DNA of 64,000 bases from Pseudomonas sp. QTF5 (lineage in GTDB: Bacteria > Pseudomonadota > Gammaproteobacteria > Pseudomonadales > Pseudomonadaceae). The number at the start of each line of letters is the position of its first letter. Position 1 is the first letter of the stretch. Below the pieces are notes generated by a model that made no database searches, was not told the origin of the DNA, and saw only the letters and a list, made by a program, of their open reading frames with translations. The position numbers and the translations under genes were made by a program. The stretch covers positions 1 through 64,000 of the forward strand of contig NZ_AZRW02000035.1 in NCBI RefSeq assembly GCF_000512695.2, given 5' to 3'. Shown here in pieces: positions 1 through 6,502 of the stretch.

Positions 1-72
1 GCAGCCTTCAGCTATGAAACATGTTTACCGGACACTAGTGACGCAGAGCGTGGGAACGATCATTCAGCAACG

Positions 73-396
73 TTAGTCCGAAGGCCGAGCCCGCAAACGC
101 CGCCCAATTACATCCAGCACATCGCACCCATCGCGCAATGGAATGGCGCAGAGCAAGGCAAAGTCGCTGAGAATGAAGGACTCACACTCGACCGAACCGC
201 GCATCGACATGTTCTCAAGCACCTGAGTGACGGCGCGAATTCGATAGCTGGCAGCGTCATACAAAACATCGAGCGGCGCGTGGGTATCGACGAACAGGGT
301 GGGCATGTCGTTGCAGTTGCCGGTGAGTGCCATGAAGCGGTTGTCGGGGTGGGGAATTGGATTTTCGTAGGGCGGATCGGGATGTAGTGTTTTCAT
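73..396 (-). CDS. small hypothetical protein (107 aa), possibly DUF3077-like
   Basis: Product not firmly recognised. The start is placed at the ATG at 394-396 (MKTLHPDPPY), preceded by GGAA about 8 bases upstream; an in-frame ATG 36 bases further up would run through the structured leader and is less likely. The protein has a proline-rich N-terminus, then a mostly helical part (LYDAASYRIRAVTQVLEN) and a basic tail. It has no signal peptide or membrane segment. The composition recalls small Pseudomonas-restricted proteins of the DUF3077/DUF6124 kind, but that is inference. It is monocistronic in this window, with a strongly folded leader directly upstream that suggests post-transcriptional control. 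Confidence 0.55.
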   Translation of the reverse strand: MKTLHPDPPYENPIPHPDNRFMALTGNCNDMPTLFVDTHAPLDVLYDAASYRIRAVTQVLENMSMRGSVECESFILSDFALLCAIPLRDGCDVLDVIGRRLRARPSD

Positions 397-545
397 TTTC
401 AAGTTCCAAAGGCAATAAATAGGAACTGCCATCAGCCTTCCTACAGGCTAGGGTGGCAGCTATGCGCGGGGTAGGAATATCGAGGCCTTTGGAAAACTCG
501 ACCACGCCGAAGCGTGCCCGCGCATAGCCGCCGCAACTGATCTTA
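397..545 (-). promoter_or_regulatory. structured 5' leader (candidate cis-regulatory RNA)
   Basis: Read on the minus strand, a 16-base arm (532-517) pairs with another (470-455) with 15 Watson-Crick pairs and one G-U. The stem encloses a CACGC-UUCG-GCGUG tetraloop hairpin and a second hairpin closed by TCGAG/CTCGA. A small hairpin AGCCT/AGGCT follows at 449-434. Then AGTTCC (427-422) pairs with GGAACT (407-402), which contains the presumed ribosome binding site of the gene starting at 396. This is a direct reading of the sequence; the regulatory role is inferred. Confidence 0.6.
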
Positions 546-1318
546 CGGACGCACGTTAACGGCCGCAAACCAAGCTTCGACGCCAATACATTTCCAACGG
601 CTTTGAAGGGCTCCTACACCCCGCCACTGAATTTTCAGTGACCACCAAAGACTATCGATGGAAAACATTTCACACCAGTTCATGGAAACCGCTACGGCTT
701 GAAGGAAACTTCCGACGACCTTGCCCAGAAATTTCGCCAACTATAAGACCGCCTTCGCGGGCAAGCCTCGCTCCTACAGATCACCGACATCCTGTGGGAG
801 CGTGGCTTGCCCGCGATTGAGCGCGAAGCGGTCATAAAATCTATCTGCCTCAGAGATAACAGGCCTTACTGTCGAGTTCTTGTTCGATGCAAAACCGGTT
901 CGAACATGAGCAATCCCTGGCGCAGAAAATTAGGCGCGGGGACTTTGCGGGGGATCGATCAGGAAAGAAGTCGGGAAAGGTGGAAATGGCTGTAGGGTAA
1001 TTCGCTGATTTACAGCGACTGAATAACGATCAGCGAAATGGCCTCAAATTCTGTAATCGCATTGCATCTGACATATCGCGCTGGATGGTTTTACGACTGC
1101 TTAGCAGCCGAACGGGGCGATGCGGCGTTCCGACAAGCCCCCTCGCCACCGGGTTTCATTTCAATCAATTAGCTGAGGTTGAACACAGATACATTGCCAG
1201 CCATGCTTTGACTGTGACCATCCGCCGTGCTGCCCTTACTGTTTCTCAACCGCAGGTGTATCGTATTCGCCTTTTCCAGGCCCCGCGCCTGTGGCTGATA
1301 CGTGAGGTAGTTGAGTTC
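546..1318. other. intergenic region with REP remnants
   Basis: No convincing gene. It holds the promoter side of the small gene on the left, a pair of REP sequences at 751-815, and a REP of the second type at about 1086-1152. The latter has the usual ACGACTGCTT and AGCCGAACGGGG flank and a CCCCTCGCCAC end, but the central AGCAAGCT is replaced by about 19 unrelated bases. The stretch from 1153 to 1318 should contain the promoter of the multicopper oxidase; no clear promoter boxes were identified. Short ORFs here lack Pseudomonas-like codon use. Confidence 0.5.
751..815. repeat. REP pair, outward topology
   Basis: GCCTTCGCGGGCAAGCCTCG at 751-770 and GTGGGAGCGTGGCTTGCCCG further right are two REP half-elements. 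They are arranged with their GGGAGC/GCTCC ends facing each other, the reverse of the commoner REPIN order in this window. Confidence 0.75.
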
Positions 1319-2695
1319 ATGTCCTTTACCCGTCGACAAATACTCGGTGGTCTGGCCGGTCTTGTGGTGGTTGGCGTGGGGGCTGGTGGCGCGTCGCGTT
1401 ACTGGCTGGGCAAGATGGCCGACGCTGACGCTGGCCACGACTATGAGCTGATCGCCGCACCGTTGGACGTCGAACTGGTGGCCGGGCACACAACCCAGGC
1501 CTGGGCCTTTGGCCCGTCGGCGCCGGGCACTGAATTGCGCGTGCGTCAGGGCGAATGGCTGCGGGTGCGCTTCATCAACCATCTGCCGGTGGCGACTACC
1601 ATTCACTGGCACGGCATCCGCCTGCCGCTGGAAATGGACGGCGTGCCGTACGTCTCGCAATTGCCGGTGCTGCCGGGCGAATACTTCGACTACAAATTCC
1701 GCGTACCCGACGCCGGCAGCTACTGGTATCACCCGCACGTGAACAGCAGCGAAGAACTGGGTCGCGGGTTGGTCGGCCCGTTGATTATCGAAGAGCGCGA
1801 GCCCACCGGTTTCAAATACGAAAAGACCTTGAGCCTCAAGAGCTGGCACGTCGATGAAGAGGGCGCTTTCGTGGCGTTCAGCATTCCTCGCGAAGCGGCC
1901 CGTGGCGGCACGGCGGGGCGCTTGTCGACCATCAATGGCGTCTCGCAAGCGGTGATCGACTTGCCCGCCGGGCAGATCACTCGCGTACGCCTGCTCAACC
2001 TCGACAATACCCTGACGTACCGCCTCAACATTCCCGGCGTCGATGCGCAGATCTACGCACTGGACGGCAATCCGATTGCACCGCGCCCATTGGGCAAGGA
2101 ATACTGGCTGGGTCCTGGCATGCGCATTTGCCTGGCAATCAAGGCACCGCCGGCCGGCGAAGAGTTATCCCTGCGCAATGGCCCGGTACGCCTGGGCACC
2201 TTCCGCTCAGTGGCGAACACCGATGCACCGACCGAATGGCCAGCAGCGCTGCCCGCCAACCCGGTGGCCGAGCCGGACCTGGCCAATGCCGAGAAACTCA
2301 ACTTCAATTTTGAATGGGTAGGCTCGGTGTCGGTCAACGTCGAAAACGGCAAGCCGCCAAGCCTGTGGCAGATCAACGGCAAGGCCTGGGACATCACCGA
2401 CAAGACCTGCGCCGATCGACCGATTGCCAAGCTCGAAAAGGGCAAAAGCTATATTTTCGAATTGAAGAATATGACTCAGTATCAGCACCCGATCCATTTG
2501 CATGGCATGAGCTTCAAGGTCATTGCCTCGAACCGGCACAAGGTCATCCCATACTTCACCGACACCTACCTGTTGGGCAAGAACGAGCGCGCGCAAGTGG
2601 CGCTGGTGGCGGATAACCCTGGGGTCTGGATGTTCCACTGCCATGTGGTCGACCACATGGAAACCGGCCTGATGGCCGCCATCGAGGTGGCGTGA
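1319..2695 (+). CDS. multicopper oxidase, Tat-exported
   Basis: Laccase-like enzyme of 458 aa expected to oxidise a substrate (metal ions or phenolics; not determinable here) and reduce O2 to water in the periplasm. The start at 1319 gives a twin-arginine signal (TRRQIL followed by a hydrophobic stretch); a longer reading frame upstream runs through a decayed repeat and is rejected. All four copper-ligand motifs are present: HWHG at residues 96-99, HPH at 138-140, HPIHLHG at 390-396 and HCH at 440-442 followed by DHMETGLM. The stop overlaps the tadA start (TGATG), so the two are probably translationally coupled. Confidence 0.9.
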   Translation: MSFTRRQILGGLAGLVVVGVGAGGASRYWLGKMADADAGHDYELIAAPLDVELVAGHTTQAWAFGPSAPGTELRVRQGEWLRVRFINHLPVATTIHWHGIRLPLEMDGVPYVSQLPVLPGEYFDYKFRVPDAGSYWYHPHVNSSEELGRGLVGPLIIEEREPTGFKYEKTLSLKSWHVDEEGAFVAFSIPREAARGGTAGRLSTINGVSQAVIDLPAGQITRVRLLNLDNTLTYRLNIPGVDAQIYALDGNPIAPRPLGKEYWLGPGMRICLAIKAPPAGEELSLRNGPVRLGTFRSVANTDAPTEWPAALPANPVAEPDLANAEKLNFNFEWVGSVSVNVENGKPPSLWQINGKAWDITDKTCADRPIAKLEKGKSYIFELKNMTQYQHPIHLHGMSFKVIASNRHKVIPYFTDTYLLGKNERAQVALVADNPGVWMFHCHVVDHMETGLMAAIEVA

Positions 2696-3192
2696 TGCGT
2701 CAGATTCGTCCCGTAGCGATCATCGACCGTAGCCATGATCGCGACTTCATGCGCGAAGCCCTGGCCCTGGCCGCTCAAGGCGCGGCACTGGGTGAAGTGC
2801 CGGTGGGCGCGGTGCTGGTGCAGGATGGTGAAATCATCGGGCGCGGTTTCAATTGCCCGATCAGCGGCAACGACCCCAGCGCCCACGCCGAGATGGTCGC
2901 GATTCGCGCTGCTGCCCTGGCCGCGAGCAACTATCGCCTGCCGGGCAGCACGCTCTACGTGACCCTTGAGCCGTGCAGCATGTGCGCCGGGCTGATCGTG
3001 CATTCGCGGATTGCACGGGTGGTGTATGGCGCGCTGGAGCCGAAGGCCGGGATTGTGCAGAGCCAGGGGCAGTTTTTTACCCAGGGCTTTTTGAATCATC
3101 GGGTGTTGTATGAGGGCGGGGTGTTGGCGGAGGAATGCAGCGCGGTGTTGAGTGAGTTTTTCAAGGCCCGTAGAGCAAAACCAGCAGACTAA
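2695..3192 (+). CDS. tadA: tRNA-specific adenosine deaminase
   Basis: Deaminates adenosine 34 of tRNA-Arg(ACG) to inosine in the cytoplasm, an essential decoding step. 165 aa, a normal length for the family. The zinc-binding deaminase signature is complete: H64-A-E66 with E66 as proton shuttle, and P-C94-S-M-C97. The ATG at 2695 overlaps the stop of the oxidase gene; a GTG three bases earlier is also possible. It is convergent with cmoB, with a REPIN and a short hairpin between them. Confidence 0.95.
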   Translation: MRQIRPVAIIDRSHDRDFMREALALAAQGAALGEVPVGAVLVQDGEIIGRGFNCPISGNDPSAHAEMVAIRAAALAASNYRLPGSTLYVTLEPCSMCAGLIVHSRIARVVYGALEPKAGIVQSQGQFFTQGFLNHRVLYEGGVLAEECSAVLSEFFKARRAKPAD

Positions 3193-3204
3193 AACACACA
3201 TCAA

Positions 3205-3296
3205 TATGGGAGCGGGCTTGCTCGCGAAAGCGGTGGATCAGTCAACATCTCTGTTGAATGTTAGTCCGTATTCGCGAGCAAGCCCGCTCCCACATG
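3205..3296. repeat. REPIN (type 1)
   Basis: TGGGAGCGGGCTTGCTCGCGAA and its inverted partner are separated by about 40 bases including GTCAACAT...TGTTGAA. It lies between the convergent tadA and cmoB genes. Confidence 0.9.
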
Positions 3297-3298
3297 GG

Positions 3299-3320
3299 GA
3301 TCTCCATTGTTTGGGAGATC
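3299..3320. terminator. hairpin between convergent tadA and cmoB
   Basis: GATCTCC at 3299-3305 pairs with GGAGATC at 3314-3320. On the plus strand it is followed by GGTGTTTTATTT, a weak T-run, so it may end tadA transcription. The T-run overlaps the cmoB stop. Confidence 0.4.
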
Positions 3321-3326
3321 GGTGTT

Positions 3327-4283
3327 TTATTTGCGGGCAACAATCACCGCGCGCATCGGCGCCGGCAGCCCTTCGATCGTTTTGCTGTGATCTTCCGGGT
3401 CAAGGAAGTCGCTCAACGACTGATACTTCATCCACTCCGTCCCGCGCTGTTCCTCGACCGTGGTCACGCTCACATCCACGCAACGCACGTCGCTGAACCC
3501 GGCGCGGCGCAGCCACAGTTCCAGCGCCGGCACCGATGGCAGGAACCACACGTTACGCATCTGCGCGTAACGGTCTTCCGGCACCAACACCTGCTGCTGA
3601 TCGCCTTCGATCACCAGCGTCTCCAGCACCAGTTCACCGCCCTTGACCAGGCAATCCTTCAGCGCCAGCAAATGCTCGATCGGTGAACGGCGATGGTAGA
3701 ACACGCCCATGGAAAACACTGTGTCGAAGCCTTCCAGATTGGAAGGAAGATCCTCAAAGGGAAACGGCAAGTGCCAGGCATTGGGCTCGGACAGGTAACG
3801 CTGTACCGCCTGGAACTGGCAGAAAAACAGCCAGTTCGGGTCGACGCCGATCACGCTGTCGGCCCCGGCGCCGAGCATGCGCCACATGTAGTAACCGTTG
3901 CCGCAGCCGACATCGAGGATGCGTTTGCCTTTCAGGTCCAGGTGCGGAGCTACCCGGGACCACTTCCAGTCCGAACGCCATTCAGTGTCGACATGCACGC
4001 CGAACAGGTCGAACGGCCCTTTGCGCCAGGGCGATAAACCCATCAGCGCGGTGCGCATTTGGGCGCGGGTTTCGTCGTCGCAATCGGTATCGAGTTTCAA
4101 GCCATTCAACAAGTCGACTTCGCTTGGCTGAATCTTCGGCAACGCGTCCAGCGCACTCTGCCAACGTTCCAGGTCGCCGTGACCTTTTTCCATTTTCTGG
4201 TCGAGTTGTGCTTGCAGGGTGTTGGCCCATTCGGCCAGCGGAGTACCGGCCAGACGGCGGGCGAGGGGGGACAGATCAATCAT
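3327..4283 (-). CDS. cmoB: tRNA U34 carboxymethyltransferase
   Basis: Transfers a carboxymethyl group from carboxy-SAM to 5-hydroxyuridine at tRNA position 34, giving cmo5U. 318 aa, starting MIDLSPLARRLAG, the usual length. It has a Rossmann methyltransferase core with the SAM motif LDVGCGNGYYMWR and an FSMGVFYHR segment. The ATG overlaps the cmoA stop by ATGA, so it is coupled to cmoA, which makes the carboxy-SAM donor. A longer in-frame extension would overlap cmoA throughout and is rejected. Confidence 0.95.
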   Translation of the reverse strand: MIDLSPLARRLAGTPLAEWANTLQAQLDQKMEKGHGDLERWQSALDALPKIQPSEVDLLNGLKLDTDCDDETRAQMRTALMGLSPWRKGPFDLFGVHVDTEWRSDWKWSRVAPHLDLKGKRILDVGCGNGYYMWRMLGAGADSVIGVDPNWLFFCQFQAVQRYLSEPNAWHLPFPFEDLPSNLEGFDTVFSMGVFYHRRSPIEHLLALKDCLVKGGELVLETLVIEGDQQQVLVPEDRYAQMRNVWFLPSVPALELWLRRAGFSDVRCVDVSVTTVEEQRGTEWMKYQSLSDFLDPEDHSKTIEGLPAPMRAVIVARK

Positions 4284-5023
4284 GGCAAGGCAATCAACGA
4301 GGCAAAGTTTAGACACTGGAACCACGGCACGACTTTCGAGAACCCGGCGGCCAGCAGGCGCTCGCGGTGTTCTTCGAGGCTGTCGGGCTTCATGACATTT
4401 TCGATGGCGCTGCGCTTCTGGGCGATTTCCAGTTCGCTGTAGCCGTTGGCGCGTTTGAAGGCCACATGCAGGTCGGTGAGCAGCGCGTGTTCTTCGGGGT
4501 CGTTGAAGCGCAGCTTCTCTGAAAGGATCAGCGCGCCTCCGGGCAACAGCGATTGGCGGATGCGCGAGAGCAGCGCGGTGCGCTGGTCCGGGGCAATGAA
4601 TTGCAGGGTGAAGTTCAGCGCCACCACTGAGGCCGGTTGGAATTCCAGGGCAAGGATGTCGCCTTCGATTACTTCCACCGGCAGCAACTCCTGGAACATC
4701 GAGTCCTGGCCGTTGAGGTATTCGCGGCAACGCTCGACCATGGCTGCGGAGTTATCCACAGCGATCACCCGACAACCGTCGGTGCGCACGTGACGGCGCA
4801 AGGCCTGAGTCACCGCGCCGAGAGACGAGCCCAGGTCGTAGAGCACGCTGTTGGGCTGGGCGAACTGCGCGGCGAGCACGCCAAGGTTTTCCACGATGGT
4901 CGGATAACCCGGCACCGAGCGCTTGATCATGTCCGGGAACACCCGAACCACGTCCTCGTTAAAGGCGAAGTCAGGCACCTGGGTCAAAGGCTGGGCGAAA
5001 AGGCGATCGGATTCTTTGCTCAC
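4280..5023 (-). CDS. cmoA: carboxy-SAM synthase
   Basis: Makes carboxy-S-adenosylmethionine from SAM and prephenate for CmoB. 247 aa from a GTG start (reads SKESDRLFAQPL), chosen because it gives the usual family length and has GGA about 9 bases upstream; ATG codons at 5059 and 5068 are alternatives. Motifs visible are DFAFNEDVVRVFPDMI, LYDLGSSLGA (SAM site) and LNFTLQFI. First gene of the cmoAB operon. Confidence 0.93.
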   Translation of the reverse strand: MSKESDRLFAQPLTQVPDFAFNEDVVRVFPDMIKRSVPGYPTIVENLGVLAAQFAQPNSVLYDLGSSLGAVTQALRRHVRTDGCRVIAVDNSAAMVERCREYLNGQDSMFQELLPVEVIEGDILALEFQPASVVALNFTLQFIAPDQRTALLSRIRQSLLPGGALILSEKLRFNDPEEHALLTDLHVAFKRANGYSELEIAQKRSAIENVMKPDSLEEHRERLLAAGFSKVVPWFQCLNFASLIALP

Positions 5024-5140
5024 GGCGGTTCCAGCGGCGTAGGTGGAAAAGGCCGGCATTTTAGCCAAGTTGGCGCGTGGATGCGCGGGTTGTCTGATAA
5101 ACCGCCGTGGTAGGGCGTTGAGGTCTGCGTCTTCAGCTAT

Positions 5141-5239
5141 ACCGCTTTCGCGAGCAAGCCCGCTCCCACAGTGGTTCTAGTCGGACGCAAGAAAGATGTT
5201 CAGCACTAATCAAATGTGGGAGCGGGCTTGCTCGCGAAG
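5141..5239. repeat. two REP sequences in outward topology
   Basis: CGCTTTCGCGAGCAAGCCCG at 5143-5162 (ends CTCCCAC) and TGTGGGAGCGGGCTTGCTCG from 5215 have their GGGAGC sides facing each other. The second REP touches the stop codon of the YhhN-family gene. Confidence 0.85.
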
Positions 5240-5242
5240 AAT

Positions 5243-5878
5243 TCAGCGCGGTTTCTGGGCGAACGCCGATGCTGCAATCCCCCAGTGCCCCAGCCAATAG
5301 CTGAGGATGATCACGTAAGGCGCAGCATGGAATGGCATCACAAACCGGTTAATGCCAATCACACTGTCAGAAAACACAAACGCCACTGCGCCCGCCGCCG
5401 CCAGCAGCGCCGAGCGTTTGGGCACGTCGGTGCCGAGTCGGGCCAGCGCGCGCCAGAGCATGGCGCTGATGGCCAGCCCGTAGACGATCACCGGGATCAG
5501 CAGCGGTCCCAAGCCATTGGCAATCAGAATCCCCAGCAGTACCGCGCCGGCGCTCAACGCAATGATCAACGGCAACAGTGCCAGACGCCGGCAATCGCTC
5601 AAATAAGCCTTCAGATACGCCAAATGCGCGACCAAAAACGCGCCAAGGCCAAACACGAACAAATCTTGCGGCCATGCCAGCAACACGTCGCCGACCAGGG
5701 AGAAAATCAACCCCAGGCTGATCCAGCGTCGATAGTCACTGGGCGGTGCATCGTGCAACCAGCCGAGCAGGGCCAGCACCGGCATCGGTTTGACCAGCAG
5801 GCAGAGCAGCGTCGCATGCACGCTCAGGCCATAAACAAAGGTCACCGCGCCCATCAGCGCCAGAATCAGCCAGCCCAC
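5243..5878 (-). CDS. lysoplasmalogenase family (YhhN/TMEM86) membrane protein
   Basis: 211-aa integral membrane protein with about eight hydrophobic segments. It carries the family's conserved residues: KPMPVLAL near the N-terminus, GDVLLAW, and FSDSVIG. Known relatives hydrolyse the vinyl-ether bond of lysoplasmalogens; whether this protein does so is unknown. It starts with GTG two bases after the stop of the inhibitor lipoprotein gene, so the two are probably cotranscribed. Confidence 0.85.
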   Translation of the reverse strand: MGWLILALMGAVTFVYGLSVHATLLCLLVKPMPVLALLGWLHDAPPSDYRRWISLGLIFSLVGDVLLAWPQDLFVFGLGAFLVAHLAYLKAYLSDCRRLALLPLIIALSAGAVLLGILIANGLGPLLIPVIVYGLAISAMLWRALARLGTDVPKRSALLAAAGAVAFVFSDSVIGINRFVMPFHAAPYVIILSYWLGHWGIAASAFAQKPR

Positions 5879-5880
5879 GA

Positions 5881-6273
5881 TCAGTTAACCGCGATGGCGC
5901 AGTCGAAGGTTTTCACCGCCGGCACTTCGGGTGCCCATGGCTGTGAATAGGTCAGACGCAAACGGCCAGTGCCGGTGGCGAAGGCCTGGAAGCGCCAGGT
6001 CGAAAGGCCGGCGCTGCCGACGACCCCGGCGTCTTCCGGGTTGCTATAGACCTCGGGGCTGAGCGCACGCAACACGCCACCGGCCGAATCCTGGATCGCC
6101 CAGCGGTAACCCGTGGTCGGGTTGCTTGGCAGGGTCAGGATCAGGTTTTGCCCGTTGTTCAGTTGCACCGGGCATTCGCTTTGTTTTTCCACTGTCACGT
6201 TCTGTTTCGATTGCGTGGCGCAAGCGCTCAGCAGGGCGAGGGCGAGAGGGATCAACAGGCGGGTGGGGGACAT
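5881..6273 (-). CDS. I42-family (chagasin-like) cysteine protease inhibitor, lipoprotein
   Basis: 130 aa from the ATG at 6271-6273. A signal peptide ends in the lipobox LLSAC, so it should be lipidated and held in the envelope. The inhibitor motifs are NPTTGYRW and a glycine-rich GVVGSAG loop, as in chagasin/ICP inhibitors that block papain-like proteases. It sits downstream of a Lon-type protease gene on the same strand, with REPs between; a similar lon2-inhibitor neighbourhood is known in P. aeruginosa. Sequence upstream of 6273 in the same frame reads through REPs and is not coding. Confidence 0.85.
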   Translation of the reverse strand: MSPTRLLIPLALALLSACATQSKQNVTVEKQSECPVQLNNGQNLILTLPSNPTTGYRWAIQDSAGGVLRALSPEVYSNPEDAGVVGSAGLSTWRFQAFATGTGRLRLTYSQPWAPEVPAVKTFDCAIAVN

Positions 6274-6380
6274 AAGATCAGCAGCTCCGGCATTCACGAC
6301 GAACGGCGAGCATAACTGAAGATGAGACAAAGTGTGACAGTCGGGGCGGAGAGAACCGAGGGCTGTGGTGTCAGTGCCGA

Positions 6381-6480
6381 CGCCTTCGCGGGCAAGCCCG
6401 CTCCCACAGGTTTTTGTGGTGAACACAAGATTTGTGAACACCCCGGACCACTGTGGGAGCGGGCTTGCTCGCGAAAGCGG
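6381..6480. repeat. two REP sequences in outward topology
   Basis: CGCCTTCGCGGGCAAGCCCG from 6381 and CTGTGGGAGCGGGCTTGCTC from 6451, between the lon2 3' end and the inhibitor gene. Confidence 0.85.
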
Positions 6481-6502
6481 CCGCATGAGCACTACATCAT
6501 TA

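Noticed and set aside
257..586. 109-aa open frame across the structured leader at the left edge
   Set aside because: Its frame follows the arms of the RNA stem, and it overlaps the start of the small gene in another frame; leader RNA explains the conservation-like look better.
1085..1318. N-terminal extension of the multicopper oxidase
   Set aside because: It reads through a decayed REP; the internal ATG at 1319 begins a clean Tat signal peptide.
4284..4730. 149-residue N-terminal extension of cmoB
   Set aside because: It lies wholly inside cmoA in another frame; the ATG at 4283 gives the family length and an ATGA overlap.
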